Shown: positions 41,997 through 51,259, numbered from the stretch's first letter. The stretch is DNA of 64,000 nt from Armatimonadota bacterium (GCA_016223145.1 JACRPN010000015.1:1-64000), one strand, 5' to 3'. Made by a program: numbers and translations. The notes: generated by a model not told the origin, from the sequence alone.

Positions 41997-42686
41997 TTAC
42001 GCCTTTCTGCGGCGGCGAAGAAGCGCCAGGGTGCCCAATCCGAGGGCGGCAACGCTCGCCGGCTCGGGCACCAAATCCACCACGCTAACGTCGTCGATGA
42101 CGAAGTAGTTTTTGATCGTCGTAGACTCCGAGCCCAGGATCAGCGTGTAGCTGTCGGTACTGCCGACCACGAAATCCGCCGTGCGCAATTCCCAAGCGTG
42201 ATCCGCGGTCGGCGCCGCGAACACGTCCAGGACGCTCGACGCCCCGTTGCCCTGACGAAGCCGCACGGTCAGCGGGGCCGGGTTGTTGTAGCCGCTGCCG
42301 TTGTGCGAGTCGTACGCCATTCTCACGGTCAGGCGGTAGGTCGCATTGGAGCTGAGCGCCATGGCGGAGCTCTCGAGCCCTTCGCTAAAGTTCGGCCCGT
42401 CCGAAGCGATGGACACCATGTTGGTGCCGTCGTAAGCCAGGATGTGGGTGAAGAAGCCGAAGGAGCCCGGCGCCAGCCCGTCCTCTCCGGCGTTGTCCCA
42501 CACGTCGGGCGAGCTCTGCGTGTTGAAATCGTTAAAGTTGAGCCAGCCGTCGGGCCGGTCGTCCGCGCCACCGTTTCCGCCCACGTTGGTGTTCGTTTCA
42601 AAACTGCCGTTGAAAACAAGGTTGGCGTTTGCCGCCGCCGCAACCGTGATGAGGGACAATGCCAAAATAGACTTCAATGTAAACAT
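41997..42686 (-). CDS. PEP-CTERM surface protein
   Basis: A 229-residue exported protein. The signal peptide covers about residues 1-22 (FTLKSILALSLITVAAAANA). NLVFNGSFETN opens a DUF642/carbohydrate-binding-like beta-sandwich that includes WDNAGEDGLAPGSFGFF, and ATYRLTVRMAYD and YTLILGSES follow. The ending is VPEPASVAALGLGTLALLRRRRKA, a complete exosortase sorting motif. The NGSFE opening is typical of secreted sandwich domains in this class. It is the first of five further PEP-CTERM genes between 42 and 50 kb. Confidence 0.9.
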   Translation of the reverse strand: MFTLKSILALSLITVAAAANANLVFNGSFETNTNVGGNGGADDRPDGWLNFNDFNTQSSPDVWDNAGEDGLAPGSFGFFTHILAYDGTNMVSIASDGPNFSEGLESSAMALSSNATYRLTVRMAYDSHNGSGYNNPAPLTVRLRQGNGASSVLDVFAAPTADHAWELRTADFVVGSTDSYTLILGSESTTIKNYFVIDDVSVVDLVPEPASVAALGLGTLALLRRRRKA

Positions 42687-42931
42687 GGGTTCAGTATGGC
42701 AGTGCCGAGCGCTCCCGGGCCCCTCAAGAGAATTGCCCGTACATTTGCCGGGCAGGCCACCCCTTCAAAGCTGCGTCATTGTGTCGCAGGGCGCCCTAAA
42801 CACACGACGCATCTTCCTTCGGGTGGTTCTTCTACCTCATCGGTAGTTTGGGCGCAGCCGCCCGAAGACGACGAGACCAGCGGGGGGCCACCGGATCTCA
42901 CGCAAAGGACGCGAAGAAGACCCAAACACTT

Positions 42932-42961
42932 ATCGGGCCGAGGCGAACGCTCCGGCCCGAT
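42932..42961 (-). terminator. Hairpin after a PEP-CTERM gene
   Basis: ATCGGGCC/GGCCCGAT, an 8-bp stem with a 14-nt loop, lies 23 bp beyond the stop of the gene at 42984. No clear T-run is seen. Confidence 0.4.
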
Positions 42962-42983
42962 TCGCTGACTTGAACGGGTTGTG

Positions 42984-43652
42984 TCACACCCTGCGCCTTC
43001 GCGCAATGGCAAACGCGCCGATGCCCAGCGTGCAGAGTGTTGCAGGCTCGGGAACCACCCCATATTCCAGGTTGTCGATGCCCCACTCGTGGTCCCCGCT
43101 GGAATCCAGTTGAATCCGTTTGATTCTCGGTTTGTCGTTACGCCAGACTCCCCAGAACTCAGCGGGCTGTGCCGAATCCAGATTCGTCTGTTCAGTCGTG
43201 TCGTCAATGAAGGTGACGATCAGCACTGTGCCCGTGTGGTCAAGGTCAAATCCGGCAACGTAGTCCACGGGTGCGGCAGTAAAGTCGAGCTCCAGATAGG
43301 CTTGCTCGTTGTGGGCAACCCCGCGAGTATCAAGCGGAAGGTTGCCGCCAAAGAACGAGCTCGAGCTTTGGACGAAGGCAGCATGCGCCGTCGAGGTGTC
43401 CCAGATCACGAGGCCGCCAGGCAGCAGACCAGTTTGTCCATGGAGGTTTGTACCGACGGCAATGGCCTCGAAGTCCTCGAAGTATTGGCCGGACGTGACG
43501 CCGCACGCTGTAAGCCATGCGTTGCGCTCGGAGGTGTTGGCAGCAGCGTTAGCTGCATCGAAGAAGCTCGCAGAGGCCAGCGCCGGCACAGCGGCGGATG
43601 TAGCCGCGATAGAGATTGATAGTCGAACGAATGCCCTTTTCGTGCAAAGCAT
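42984..43652 (-). CDS. PEP-CTERM surface protein
   Basis: About 222 residues from the ATG at 43652, where a signal peptide begins (MLCTKRAFVRLSISIAATSAAVPALASA). The body has FFDAANAAANTSERNAWLTACG, then FEDFEAIAVGTNLHGQ, the start of a secreted beta-sandwich domain found in several PEP-CTERM proteins. YVAGFDLDHTGTVLIVTFID and WGIDNLEYGVVPEP follow. The sorting motif is VPEPATLCTLGIGAFAIARRRRV. The frame is open further upstream (43706), but that part lacks signal character. It stands alone on the minus strand. Confidence 0.88.
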   Translation of the reverse strand: MLCTKRAFVRLSISIAATSAAVPALASASFFDAANAAANTSERNAWLTACGVTSGQYFEDFEAIAVGTNLHGQTGLLPGGLVIWDTSTAHAAFVQSSSSFFGGNLPLDTRGVAHNEQAYLELDFTAAPVDYVAGFDLDHTGTVLIVTFIDDTTEQTNLDSAQPAEFWGVWRNDKPRIKRIQLDSSGDHEWGIDNLEYGVVPEPATLCTLGIGAFAIARRRRV

Positions 43653-43805
43653 AGTGATCACTCTCAATAGAGAATTGATCGATCTGCCACCCGGTGTGAC
43701 AAACAAAAAAGTAGGTAATCACCATCACAACGCCACCTTCGCTCACCCCAGCGGTTGCATTGTGTCGACTACCCCTGTTCACCAGTCACTGGTGTCTTGC
43801 AGATC

Positions 43806-44204
43806 CTACAAGACCAGTGGGATGGCCGCCGCCACCAGCATTCCTGCATAGACCAGGCGGTCCATAAACTCCTGCCGGGTGAACCAGTAGAGCCCGCCAA
43901 GCCCGAGCAGCAAGATCAGCAGCCGTGGCCAGCCGAAGGTGGCCGAGAACGAAAGGGGAAGAAAGAGCCGGATCGCCACGGAATAGCCTCCCGCTGCCCC
44001 CACGACGAAGATCGGCATGTTGGTGTTCGCCCAACCGAGGCCTGCAGCCAGAGCCCAGAGCGCGAGCGCGGGATAGAGCACCCAGGGTTGAAGGGTGTTT
44101 GAGGCGGAGATGCACTGCGTGATGCCACTGAGGAATGCCGCCCCAAGCGCTACCGGCGCCGCATATTGTTCGACCTTCTCACGCCACTCTTGCTCTTCCG
44201 CCAT
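43806..44204 (-). CDS. Small integral membrane protein
   Basis: A 132-residue protein with four or five hydrophobic segments (about residues 15-35, 40-58, 64-82, 88-104 and 112-131) and a short acidic N-terminus (MAEEQEWREKVEQYA). GAGGG lies close before the ATG on the minus strand. I do not recognise a family. It may be a small channel or a membrane-stress protein, but nothing specific supports either. Confidence 0.65.
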   Translation of the reverse strand: MAEEQEWREKVEQYAAPVALGAAFLSGITQCISASNTLQPWVLYPALALWALAAGLGWANTNMPIFVVGAAGGYSVAIRLFLPLSFSATFGWPRLLILLLGLGGLYWFTRQEFMDRLVYAGMLVAAAIPLVL

Positions 44205-44291
44205 CTTGCCCTCTTGAAGGAGCGCCGCGCCCCTACCGCATTATGGACGTGTGGAACGAGGCGGGTGGTGCTGTGAACCTCGGCCGCAGGG

Positions 44292-44870
44292 TCAGGTCGG
44301 TTTGGGTCCGACGCCCCCAGTCACTCGAAGGAAGCAATAGAAGCCCAGGGCAACCGTGAGCGCCACACCAACGGGATTGGGTGATGGAGACACTACCGAC
44401 ATCAATAGACTTAGCACGGTGCCGAACAAGATGAACCACAAGCCCCAAGACCTTGAGCGATAGACGCCAATGCAGGCGACAAACTGAAGCGCAGAGAGAA
44501 AAATCCCGAAAGCGACAAGCGCGATAACGGAGCCGTCGTCGACCGGTCGCGGGAACGAAGTTTCAACGCCAGGCATCGAGCCACGCCAAAAGCTGTCCAT
44601 GGACTTCTGTCGCTCAGAGAGCGTCGCAGCGGCTGTCAGCAACACACCACCGGCACACAAAGACGCCAGCATCCCCAAGCCGCCGACAATCTGGTCGGCC
44701 ACAAATCCAGGTTCGCGATGCTGAGGGACTTCCTGTTCCCAACGCCTGACGCGCTCGATGTCCTCAGGATCGGGCAGATCCTTGGGGTCCATGTTGGAAG
44801 CATAGCGAAACCTCTCCAGAATGTCAACGCGCTCTCGCAGGGACACGCCAAAGAACACTTCTTTGTCCAT
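44292..44870 (-). CDS. Hypothetical membrane protein
   Basis: A 192-residue protein with a charged N-terminal 60 residues (DPKDLPDPEDIERVRRWEQEV) and four membrane segments from about residue 62 to 182 (GGLGMLASLCAGGVLL, VIALVAFGIFLSALQF, SRSWGLWFILFGTVLSLL, GVALTVALGFYCFL). No motif known to me. It is divergent from the PEP-CTERM gene at 44952, and the -35 of that gene's promoter overlaps this start codon. Confidence 0.65.
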   Translation of the reverse strand: MDKEVFFGVSLRERVDILERFRYASNMDPKDLPDPEDIERVRRWEQEVPQHREPGFVADQIVGGLGMLASLCAGGVLLTAAATLSERQKSMDSFWRGSMPGVETSFPRPVDDGSVIALVAFGIFLSALQFVACIGVYRSRSWGLWFILFGTVLSLLMSVVSPSPNPVGVALTVALGFYCFLRVTGGVGPKPT

Positions 44871-44898
44871 TTTCAGTGATGAAAGTTCTCCCTATAAT
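44870..44898 (+). promoter_or_regulatory. Promoter of the PEP-CTERM gene at 44952
   Basis: -35 TTTTCA (44870-44875), 17 bp, then a perfect TATAAT (44893-44898). It sits in the 81-bp divergent gap and overlaps the start codon of the leftward gene. Confidence 0.6.
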
Positions 44899-44951
44899 CT
44901 TTGTATCAAGTTTGGAGGCATGTAGCCTCTGTGTTTTGGAGGAGTGAATTC

Positions 44952-45827
44952 GTGAAAAAGTGTTTGTATTTGCTTGCTGCTCTCGTTGCCGCCTGCTCTG
45001 TGGGCGCCCAGGGCCTGACCTACGTCACCAACGTCCGCGCGATGGTGGACGAGGGGTATGACGAAATCTACGTCGAAAACGACCCCGACCTCAAGGAAGC
45101 GTCCGTTGCCGGTACGACGGGCAACGCGGTTGCGAGGGCACGAATCGCCCCAGGCATCAATTCGGCCTATGCGCATTGGGACTCGCTCAACTCGACAAGT
45201 CCAGCCGCGACCCTAATGGCCGATTCATGGACGCACTGGACCGACACCGTCGTGATTTCGGATCCCAATCTCGATGGCACGGTCGGCCACTTTACCGCGA
45301 GCCTCCGCGTTTTTGGGAACGCCGCTTTCAACCTGACAGGCGGCTACGCTTCGGGAGACATCTACAGCGACGCGTACGTGTACGGGTTCTGGGATTCTTG
45401 GATCGGGACGAGCACGGACGGGGGCGGCAGCTTTTTGGTCGGCGGGTGGTTCGGCGACTGGCACAGTGATGAGTTTGGCGACGTTTGGTATTCCGGCGAT
45501 GAGCTAAACCAACCGCTGACCGAAGTGCAGCTCGAGTTCATCTATGGCCAGCCGTTTCTCCTGCGAATGAACCTCGAGGCCTATTTCGACGCGCAGAACT
45601 CGAGTCTGTTGGAGGGGACCGTAGAGGGCACCCTGGACTTCTCGCACACGGCCTATTGGAACGGCATGGGCGGCATCTTCGACGCTCAAGGCAACCGGGT
45701 CAACCCCTCGTTTTGGTCGGAGTCCGGCGTGGACTGGCGCCAAGGGATCGTGCCGGAACCCTCCGGAGCAGCGGCGCTCGCGCTTGGATGGCTCGTCCTC
45801 TTTGCTTTGCGTCGGCGGACATCCTGA
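44952..45827 (+). CDS. PEP-CTERM surface protein
   Basis: About 291 residues. The GTG at 44952 follows GGAGG and opens a clean signal peptide (KKCLYLLAALVAACSVGAQG). The body is a beta-rich domain with WDSWIGTSTDGGGSFLVGGWFGDWH and LEFIYGQPFLLRMNLEAYF. The end is VPEPSGAAALALGWLVLFALRRRT. Overall plan and the GGG-S-F segment recall the protein at 30465-31421, suggesting old duplicates. One of the few with a readable promoter (44870-44898). Confidence 0.88.
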   Translation: MKKCLYLLAALVAACSVGAQGLTYVTNVRAMVDEGYDEIYVENDPDLKEASVAGTTGNAVARARIAPGINSAYAHWDSLNSTSPAATLMADSWTHWTDTVVISDPNLDGTVGHFTASLRVFGNAAFNLTGGYASGDIYSDAYVYGFWDSWIGTSTDGGGSFLVGGWFGDWHSDEFGDVWYSGDELNQPLTEVQLEFIYGQPFLLRMNLEAYFDAQNSSLLEGTVEGTLDFSHTAYWNGMGGIFDAQGNRVNPSFWSESGVDWRQGIVPEPSGAAALALGWLVLFALRRRTS

Positions 45828-45947
45828 AAACCAGTTCGGCCCCCCGCCACCCGACAGTCTGCCGATGGCGGAGGGACACGAACAGGTTCTCGCCAACCTC
45901 CAGCAATTAGGGCCCTCCGGCATTCGGGGCCGGCCAGGGCCGCTCGC

Positions 45948-46553
45948 TCACTTCAGACCGCGACGCCGCAACATCAGCAGACCAATCCCAAGGCACGCCA
46001 GGCTTGCCGGCTCAGGAACGAATCCGCCGATTCGCACTTGCTGGACGTCCTGAATGTCTGCGTCTGAGGATGTCAGCCGCACCCAGATCATTTCATCCGC
46101 CACCGCCTCGACACGGAACTTGTTGTTGCCGTGATCAGACACGGCAAAGGTCTGCACGTCGTCCGCGCCGGCCTTTCGGTGGGTCGTGAAGGTCACGCTG
46201 CCGTCCTGATCCACCTCCAGATTGATGATGAGCGTGAGGAAGTTGAGCCCTTCGCTCGCCATGGAGATCGTGACGTCGGTGAGTGCCGGCGCCGAGAGTG
46301 GCTCGATTCGCGATTGGCCGCCGTCGGCATGCAGGGCCTCGACCGGATCGTAGAAGTCGACGTACAGGGCGCTGTCGTTGGTCACGCCCTGAACGAAGAA
46401 GTCGTTGTTGGGCAGCCCACTGTGGTTGAACTGCACGTTCTCGTCTCCGGCGAAGTTGCCCCCGCCCGTGGTGATGACAATGGAGGCGGATGCCGAGCCA
46501 GAAGAGAGTATTGCCAGCCCGGCTGCGCCAATCAGCGCCATCCTGGTGTTCAT
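45948..46553 (-). CDS. PEP-CTERM surface protein
   Basis: A 201-residue exported protein: signal peptide at residues 1-24 (RMALIGAAGLAILSSGSASA). The beta-rich body starts IVITTGGGNFAGDENVQFN, with FFVQGVTNDSALYVDFYDPVE, and VWVRLTSSDADIQDVQQVRIGG near the end. The sorting motif is VPEPASLACLGIGLLMLRRRGLK. The body looks like a single sandwich without repeats. Confidence 0.88.
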   Translation of the reverse strand: MNTRMALIGAAGLAILSSGSASASIVITTGGGNFAGDENVQFNHSGLPNNDFFVQGVTNDSALYVDFYDPVEALHADGGQSRIEPLSAPALTDVTISMASEGLNFLTLIINLEVDQDGSVTFTTHRKAGADDVQTFAVSDHGNNKFRVEAVADEMIWVRLTSSDADIQDVQQVRIGGFVPEPASLACLGIGLLMLRRRGLK

Positions 46554-46719
46554 TGTTAGCTCCTTTTTGGGAAGCCGAGGGACCAGTTATTGAAAGCCCC
46601 AGCGTTCGGCCTCCACTGGGTAATCCGATTCGGCGCCTGGGAATGTGACCGGACGAAATCGTACGGAATCGCTAAAGCGCGCATGGATTCATGTTCGCGC
46701 CATTTCCCTGGACGGGTAC

Positions 46720-46754
46720 AAAAAACGGGCCGTGGACTTTAGTCCACGGCCCGT
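46720..46754 (-). terminator. Rho-independent terminator after the 63-aa membrane protein gene
   Basis: Perfect 13-bp stem (46725-46737 against 46742-46754, TTTA loop). Read on the minus strand, it is followed by TTTTTT (46720-46725). It lies 19 bp past the stop codon of the gene at 46773. Confidence 0.85.
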
Positions 46755-46772
46755 TCAAATCGCACAAACGCC

Positions 46773-46964
46773 TTACGGGAGGTATCGCCGGCGGCCACCG
46801 CCAAGGGCGCTGCGGTTGATCAACCCGTAGATCACCAAGCCGATGCCGAGAACGATGGCGAGCGGGGTGATGAGCGCCATCACGCTCTTGATGATGCTGA
46901 TCGCCAAACCGACGGCGATCACGCCGAGGATCAACATGACACCAAGTTTCAGGCTTCCGGACAT
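46773..46964 (-). CDS. Small membrane protein (63 aa)
   Basis: A 63-residue protein with two adjacent hydrophobic segments (about residues 5-28 and 30-50: GVMLILGVIAVGLAISII, LAIVLGIGLVIYGLI) and a basic C-terminus (GGGRRRYLP). No known family. A strong terminator directly downstream supports it as a real transcription unit. Confidence 0.6.
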   Translation of the reverse strand: MSGSLKLGVMLILGVIAVGLAISIIKSVMALITPLAIVLGIGLVIYGLINRSALGGGRRRYLP

Positions 46965-47516
46965 AGGACACGCTCCACGAACCCTAAGGACGAATTATGG
47001 GATCGATATTTCTCCGTCCTCGGGACTCTGTAACCTAATTTACTGCAAGTATCGGCATCGTGTTCGGAGATCGGGACCTTTGGGGGACCTTAGGCCCTGT
47101 TCAGGTCTCTGTGAACTCGCTTCTTCGACCCGGAATCCGGAGGCACACGGGGATTGAGGGTGGGCTTGGGTAGAGAGCGGCCCCGTGGCGGAAAGCTCCC
47201 TTCGCCGGATGTCGCAGCAAGGGAGAAGTCTGTGAAGGATGGGTTGTGGGTGCTGTGGGAAGAAAGGAGGGCGGGGCCAATAGAAGGCGGGGTTTATCCC
47301 GTCCTCCATTCAGTTCGCCCCGCCATCCCTTCATCTCTTCACCCCCTCATCCCTCCATCCCATCATCCCTTTCCCCCATCACCCCTCCCGCTGATCCCAT
47401 GGTCCCATTTCCAGACCATCCGCGGAACGGATTTGGTACAATAGGCGTTAGTTCATGTACATGAGTCTATAAGACTCAAGATATTTTAGTATAGAAGACT
47501 AAGAAGCAGGTTCAAA
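46965..47516. other. Upstream region of dnaK
   Basis: No gene. About 47325-47400 is a CATCCC/CCATC-type pyrimidine-rich word stretch. Positions 47454-47478 hold two overlapping palindromes that may be an operator. No CIRCE element was seen. Confidence 0.55.
47454..47478. promoter_or_regulatory. Two palindromes before dnaK
   Basis: CATGTACATG (47454-47463) and TGAGTC-TATAA-GACTCA (47462-47478) overlap by 2 bp, 39-63 bp before the dnaK start. They may be a binding site for a heat-shock regulator other than HrcA, or a leader structure. A TATAAG inside could be the -10. Confidence 0.4.
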
Positions 47517-49463
47517 ATGGCAAAAACTGTTGGTATCGACCTTGGAACCACGAACTCCGTCGTCGCGGTCATGGAAGGCGGAGAGCCCGTCGTCATCCCC
47601 AGCGCGGAGGGCGGGCGCACCGTCCCGAGCGTCGTCGGATTCAAAGCAAATGGCGAGCGCCTGGTCGGCGTCACCGCCAAACGCCAGGCCGTGGTCAACC
47701 CCGAGAACACCGTATTCTCGATCAAGCGCTTCATGGGGCACAAGATCGACGAAGTGAAGGAAGAGGCGGGCCGCATCCCCTACAGGATCAAGGCCGACCG
47801 CAAGGGCATGGCCATCGCCAACATCCCCGCGCTCGACAAGGACTTCACGCCCGAAGAGATCAGCGCCATGATCTTGCAGAAGCTGAAAGCCGACGCAGAA
47901 GCCTATCTCGGCGATACCGTCACCAAGGCCGTCATCACCGTACCCGCCTATTTCAACGACGCCCAGCGCACCGCCACCAAGAACGCCGGGGAGATCGCGG
48001 GCCTCGAGGTGCTCCGCATCATCAACGAGCCCACGGCCGCATCCCTTGCCTACGGGCTCGACAAGAAGGCCAACGAGACCATCCTCGTCTTCGACCTGGG
48101 CGGTGGCACCTTCGACGTCTCGGTCCTCGACGTTGGCGAAGGCGTTTTTGAAGTCAAATCCACCGCCGGCGACAGCCATTTGGGTGGCGACGACTTCGAC
48201 CAGAAGGTCGTGGACTGGCTTGCCTCGGAGTTCAAAAAGGACCAGGGCGTCGATCTGCTGAAGGATCGCCCCGCCTTGCAGCGCCTCCGGGAGGCCGCCG
48301 AAAAGGCGAAGGTCGAGCTAAGCTCCCAGGTCACGGCCCAGATCGAGATTCCCTACATCACGGCGATCGACAACGAGCCCAAGCACATCAGCACCACGCT
48401 GACGCGCGCCAAGTTCGAAGAGATGTGCGCCGGCCTCATGGACCGCATCAAGAAACCCTTCCAGGCCGCGCTCGAGGACGCCAAGATGAAGACCGCCGAG
48501 ATCGACGAGATCGTGCTGGTCGGTGGCGCGACGCGCATGCCGATGGTTCAGGAGCTCGTCAAGAAGCTGACCGGCAAGGAGCCCAATCGAACGGTGAATC
48601 CGGACGAGGTGGTTGCGATCGGCGCGGCCATCCAGGGCGGAATCCTCGCCGGTGAGTTTGGCAAGGACATCGTCCTCCTGGACGTCACTCCGCTCTCGCT
48701 GGGCGTTGAAACCCAGGGCGGCATCTACGACAAGATCATCGAGCGCAACGTGACGATCCCCTGCCGCAAGAGCCGCACGTACACCACGGCGGTCGACAAC
48801 CAGCCGGAGGTCGAGATCCACATCCTTCAGGGCGAGAGGCCCTTGGCGCGCGACAACAAGAGCCTGGGTCGGTTCCACCTGGGAGGGATTCCGCCGGCGC
48901 CGGCGCGCGTGCCGCAGATTGAGGTCACCTTCGACATCGACGCCAACGGCATCCTGAACGTGAGCGCCAAAGATCAGGGCACAGGCAACCAGCAACGGAT
49001 CACGATCACGGGCTCGGGCAACCTGAACCGCGACGAGATCGACCGCATGGTGAAGGAAGCCGAGATGAACGCCGAAGCGGATCGCAAGGCACAGGACGCG
49101 GCGGAGCTTCGTAACAAGGCCGAGCACCTCTGCTACAACACCGAGAAGTCGATCAAGGACCTTGGCGATAAGGTCACCGAGGCAGAACGGCAGAGTGTCG
49201 AGGAGAAGATCGCCGAGCTACGCAAGGCGATCGCAAGCGGCAGCGACGACGACATCGAAGCGGCGTTCAAGGTCCTGGAGGCGGAGAGCCACCAATTGGC
49301 CGCAAAGCTCTATGAGCACGCTAGCGCCTCAGCTGGATCGGAGTCTGATGAGTCCGACGGGTCGGACGATTCAGCAGGCACGCCACCTACCGCCGGCGTT
49401 GGCGCCGAAAAAGGCTCGTCCGAAGGCGACGTGATCGACGCGGAGTTCAAGGAAGAGAAGTAA
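47517..49463 (+). CDS. dnaK: Molecular chaperone DnaK (Hsp70)
   Basis: A 648-residue Hsp70. The ATPase domain is complete: [79 protein letters not shown]. The substrate-binding domain follows ([45 protein letters not shown]), then the helical lid, and the acidic end [11 protein letters not shown]. The length is normal and it has no repeat insertion, unlike several neighbours. grpE and dnaJ are not adjacent, so the gene is a single unit here, ended by a strong terminator (49511-49551). Confidence 0.97.
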   Translation: MAKTVGIDLGTTNSVVAVMEGGEPVVIPSAEGGRTVPSVVGFKANGERLVGVTAKRQAVVNPENTVFSIKRFMGHKIDEVKEEAGRIPYRIKADRKGMAIANIPALDKDFTPEEISAMILQKLKADAEAYLGDTVTKAVITVPAYFNDAQRTATKNAGEIAGLEVLRIINEPTAASLAYGLDKKANETILVFDLGGGTFDVSVLDVGEGVFEVKSTAGDSHLGGDDFDQKVVDWLASEFKKDQGVDLLKDRPALQRLREAAEKAKVELSSQVTAQIEIPYITAIDNEPKHISTTLTRAKFEEMCAGLMDRIKKPFQAALEDAKMKTAEIDEIVLVGGATRMPMVQELVKKLTGKEPNRTVNPDEVVAIGAAIQGGILAGEFGKDIVLLDVTPLSLGVETQGGIYDKIIERNVTIPCRKSRTYTTAVDNQPEVEIHILQGERPLARDNKSLGRFHLGGIPPAPARVPQIEVTFDIDANGILNVSAKDQGTGNQQRITITGSGNLNRDEIDRMVKEAEMNAEADRKAQDAAELRNKAEHLCYNTEKSIKDLGDKVTEAERQSVEEKIAELRKAIASGSDDDIEAAFKVLEAESHQLAAKLYEHASASAGSESDESDGSDDSAGTPPTAGVGAEKGSSEGDVIDAEFKEEK

Positions 49464-49510
49464 CGAAGTCCGCTCCTGCATCTCGGTGCAGATTGTGAGG
49501 CAATGCAAAC

Positions 49511-49551
49511 GACTGAGCCCCCATCGGCAGTATGCCGATGGGGGCTCAGTC
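49511..49551. terminator. Bidirectional terminator between dnaK and a PEP-CTERM gene
   Basis: Perfect 19-bp stem (49511-49529 against 49533-49551) with a 3-nt loop. It is T-rich on the plus strand (TTTATGTCTTTTT) after the stem. Convergent genes dnaK and the gene at 49583 both end beside it. Confidence 0.85.
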
Positions 49552-49582
49552 TTTATGTCTTTTTGGAGTACCGTCTATCCGC

Positions 49583-50170
49583 TTACTTGCGGCGTCGGAT
49601 CAGAGCGAGCGCACCGAGGCCGAGCACAGCCATCGAAGCGGGCTCCGGCACGAGGTCGGCATTGAACTGCAGGTCCAGCCTGCTACCGTCATGCCAAAAG
49701 CCGTCCTGAGCGTCAGCGAAGTCGTTGAACGACTCATAGAACTCCAGGCGCAGGATGTTGTCGGCATCCAGGACTACGGTCAGGCCGGGGCCAACGAGGT
49801 CGACGATTCCACCAGACGAGTAGCTGCCCGTTCCGCCGAAGTTGTTTCCGGCACCCGGACGGAGATACACACCGTCCGCTTGGGACGAGCTCTCGAAAGC
49901 TGCAGCCAGTTCCGACAGCCAGCTAGGGGCCGTCGCCGTCAGGGTAACGTCCCAGCCAAGGCCCGTGAGCACGAAGTTCTGGTAGTTGCCATAGCCCGAG
50001 AACACGGCGTTCATGTCGATGCCGAACACCATGTTGTCCGAATCGCCATAGCCATCCATGCTGGGCATGTCGCCCGAGATGGTTAAGCCAACGGTCAACA
50101 CGTCAGCGGAGGCCAAAGCCGTCGCGCCAAGCAACATCGAAAAAGCAAGAGTTTTCAATTTCATATCCAA
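49583..50170 (-). CDS. PEP-CTERM surface protein
   Basis: A 195-residue exported protein. Signal peptide at residues 1-22 (LKTLAFSMLLGATALASA). The body begins DVLTVGLTISGDMPSMDGYGDSDN and contains VLTGLGWDVTLTATAPSWLSELA, GGIVDLVGPGLTVVLDADNILRLEFYESFND and LDLQFNADLVPEP. The sorting motif is VPEPASMAVLGLGALALIRRRK. The body lacks cysteines. A perfect 10-bp palindrome (50252-50275) lies 82 bp upstream of its start, a possible control site. Confidence 0.9.
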   Translation of the reverse strand: MDMKLKTLAFSMLLGATALASADVLTVGLTISGDMPSMDGYGDSDNMVFGIDMNAVFSGYGNYQNFVLTGLGWDVTLTATAPSWLSELAAAFESSSQADGVYLRPGAGNNFGGTGSYSSGGIVDLVGPGLTVVLDADNILRLEFYESFNDFADAQDGFWHDGSRLDLQFNADLVPEPASMAVLGLGALALIRRRK

Positions 50171-50632
50171 TCACCCTCCCGGCTTTGGACTTGCGCCCTT
50201 AGCAGGAAACGATGACAGGATACGACGCTACTTGTGCCATTGCCAAATTCCAATACAGGTAGGAGTACCTGTATTCAAGTCAATACTGGAACAATTACTT
50301 GTCACAAGCAAATATCGTTGTTCCATTTGACAATTGCCTGACAAAGGACGTTTCCCAGCTTATGTACTGGGATACTTTGGCGTTAGGCAGCCCGATGGGC
50401 CATCTGCGCAGACCCGGAGTGCTTGGGAGGCTCCGGGAGTGAAAATGGAGCGCCGCGATCGGGAGTTGCGCCTGATGTCGGCCGCCAGATAGGGCCGTAA
50501 CAAACGGCAATTCCGGTGCTGCCGCCGCCATGTCAGCGGTCACGCACGACTCCTAAGGCCAAGGCGTATCCCAATCCTGCGACCCGCTGCGAAGCCGCCG
50601 TACTCAGCCCCTGTAAGCGCGTACCCTCCGGT
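50171..50632. other. Intergenic region with a perfect palindrome
   Basis: No gene. Apart from the palindrome at 50252-50275 it holds only a few weak open frames. The upstream part of the amidase frame (50516-50632) is excluded, since the signal-like start lies at 50633. Confidence 0.5.
50252..50275. promoter_or_regulatory. Perfect palindrome AATACAGGTA-GGAG-TACCTGTATT
   Basis: A 10-bp perfect inverted repeat with a 4-nt spacer, 82 bp upstream of the leftward PEP-CTERM gene. The AT-rich ends and symmetrical core look like a repressor operator. No T-run, so a terminator is less likely. Confidence 0.45.
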
Positions 50633-51259
50633 ATGCTCCTCTTGGCCATGCTTGCGACGTTGATTCTGACCGTGGCGTTGGGAGATGCTCTGCTCAGTTC
50701 GCCCCCTCAAAAGGCGCCTTCTATCCTGGCGAGAGCAGAGTGGGGCGCCAAGCCTCCCATCGCGCCGTGGCGGGAGCACATCCCTTCTCGCATCACCATT
50801 CACCACGCCGGAGTGCCCACCGACCTAACCCGGACGCTACCGCAGAAGCTGCGAGCCTTGCAGGCGTTCAGCCAGCGGCAAGATAAGCTTGCGGGCGGAA
50901 AGGACAAGCCGCCCTGGCCGGATATCCCCTACCACTGGTACATCGGGCGCGATGGGACGATCGCCGAGTGCCGCGATCCCAAGCTGGCAGGTGACACCAA
51001 CACCGAATATGACCCCACAGGCCACCTGCTGATCTGTTTGGAGGGAAATCTGGAAGAGGAAGAGCCGAGTGGAGCGCAAATCCGCTCCCTGGATGCGATG
51101 GTGGTCCACCTCGCGGCCAAGTATCACGTGCCGCCGTCGAAGGTTGGGGCCCACAAGGACTTCGCCCAAACGACTTGCCCAGGCAAGAACCTCACCCCAG
51201 AAATCGCGAAGGTGCGAGCCCGGCTCGAGCTCAGGGCTTTGAGTTCGGGGCGGTCATAG
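50633..51259 (+). CDS. N-acetylmuramoyl-L-alanine amidase (amidase_2/PGRP-like)
   Basis: About 208 residues from the ATG at 50633 (MLLLAMLATLILTVALG, export signal or anchor). The zinc amidase domain has RITIHHAG with the first His, IPYHWYIGRDGTIAECR, GHLLICLEGN, VGAHKDFAQTTCPG supplying the second His and the Cys. The enzyme cuts the amide bond between muramic acid and L-alanine in peptidoglycan. Its stop overlaps the convergent M28 gene by 6 bp (51254-51259). The upstream extension from 50516 lacks signal character. Confidence 0.9.
   Translation: MLLLAMLATLILTVALGDALLSSPPQKAPSILARAEWGAKPPIAPWREHIPSRITIHHAGVPTDLTRTLPQKLRALQAFSQRQDKLAGGKDKPPWPDIPYHWYIGRDGTIAECRDPKLAGDTNTEYDPTGHLLICLEGNLEEEEPSGAQIRSLDAMVVHLAAKYHVPPSKVGAHKDFAQTTCPGKNLTPEIAKVRARLELRALSSGRS

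Noticed and set aside
46720-46754. Long stem as a regulatory attenuator or riboswitch
   Set aside because: Its place 19 bp past a stop codon and the T6 run on the minus strand are those of a plain rho-independent terminator.
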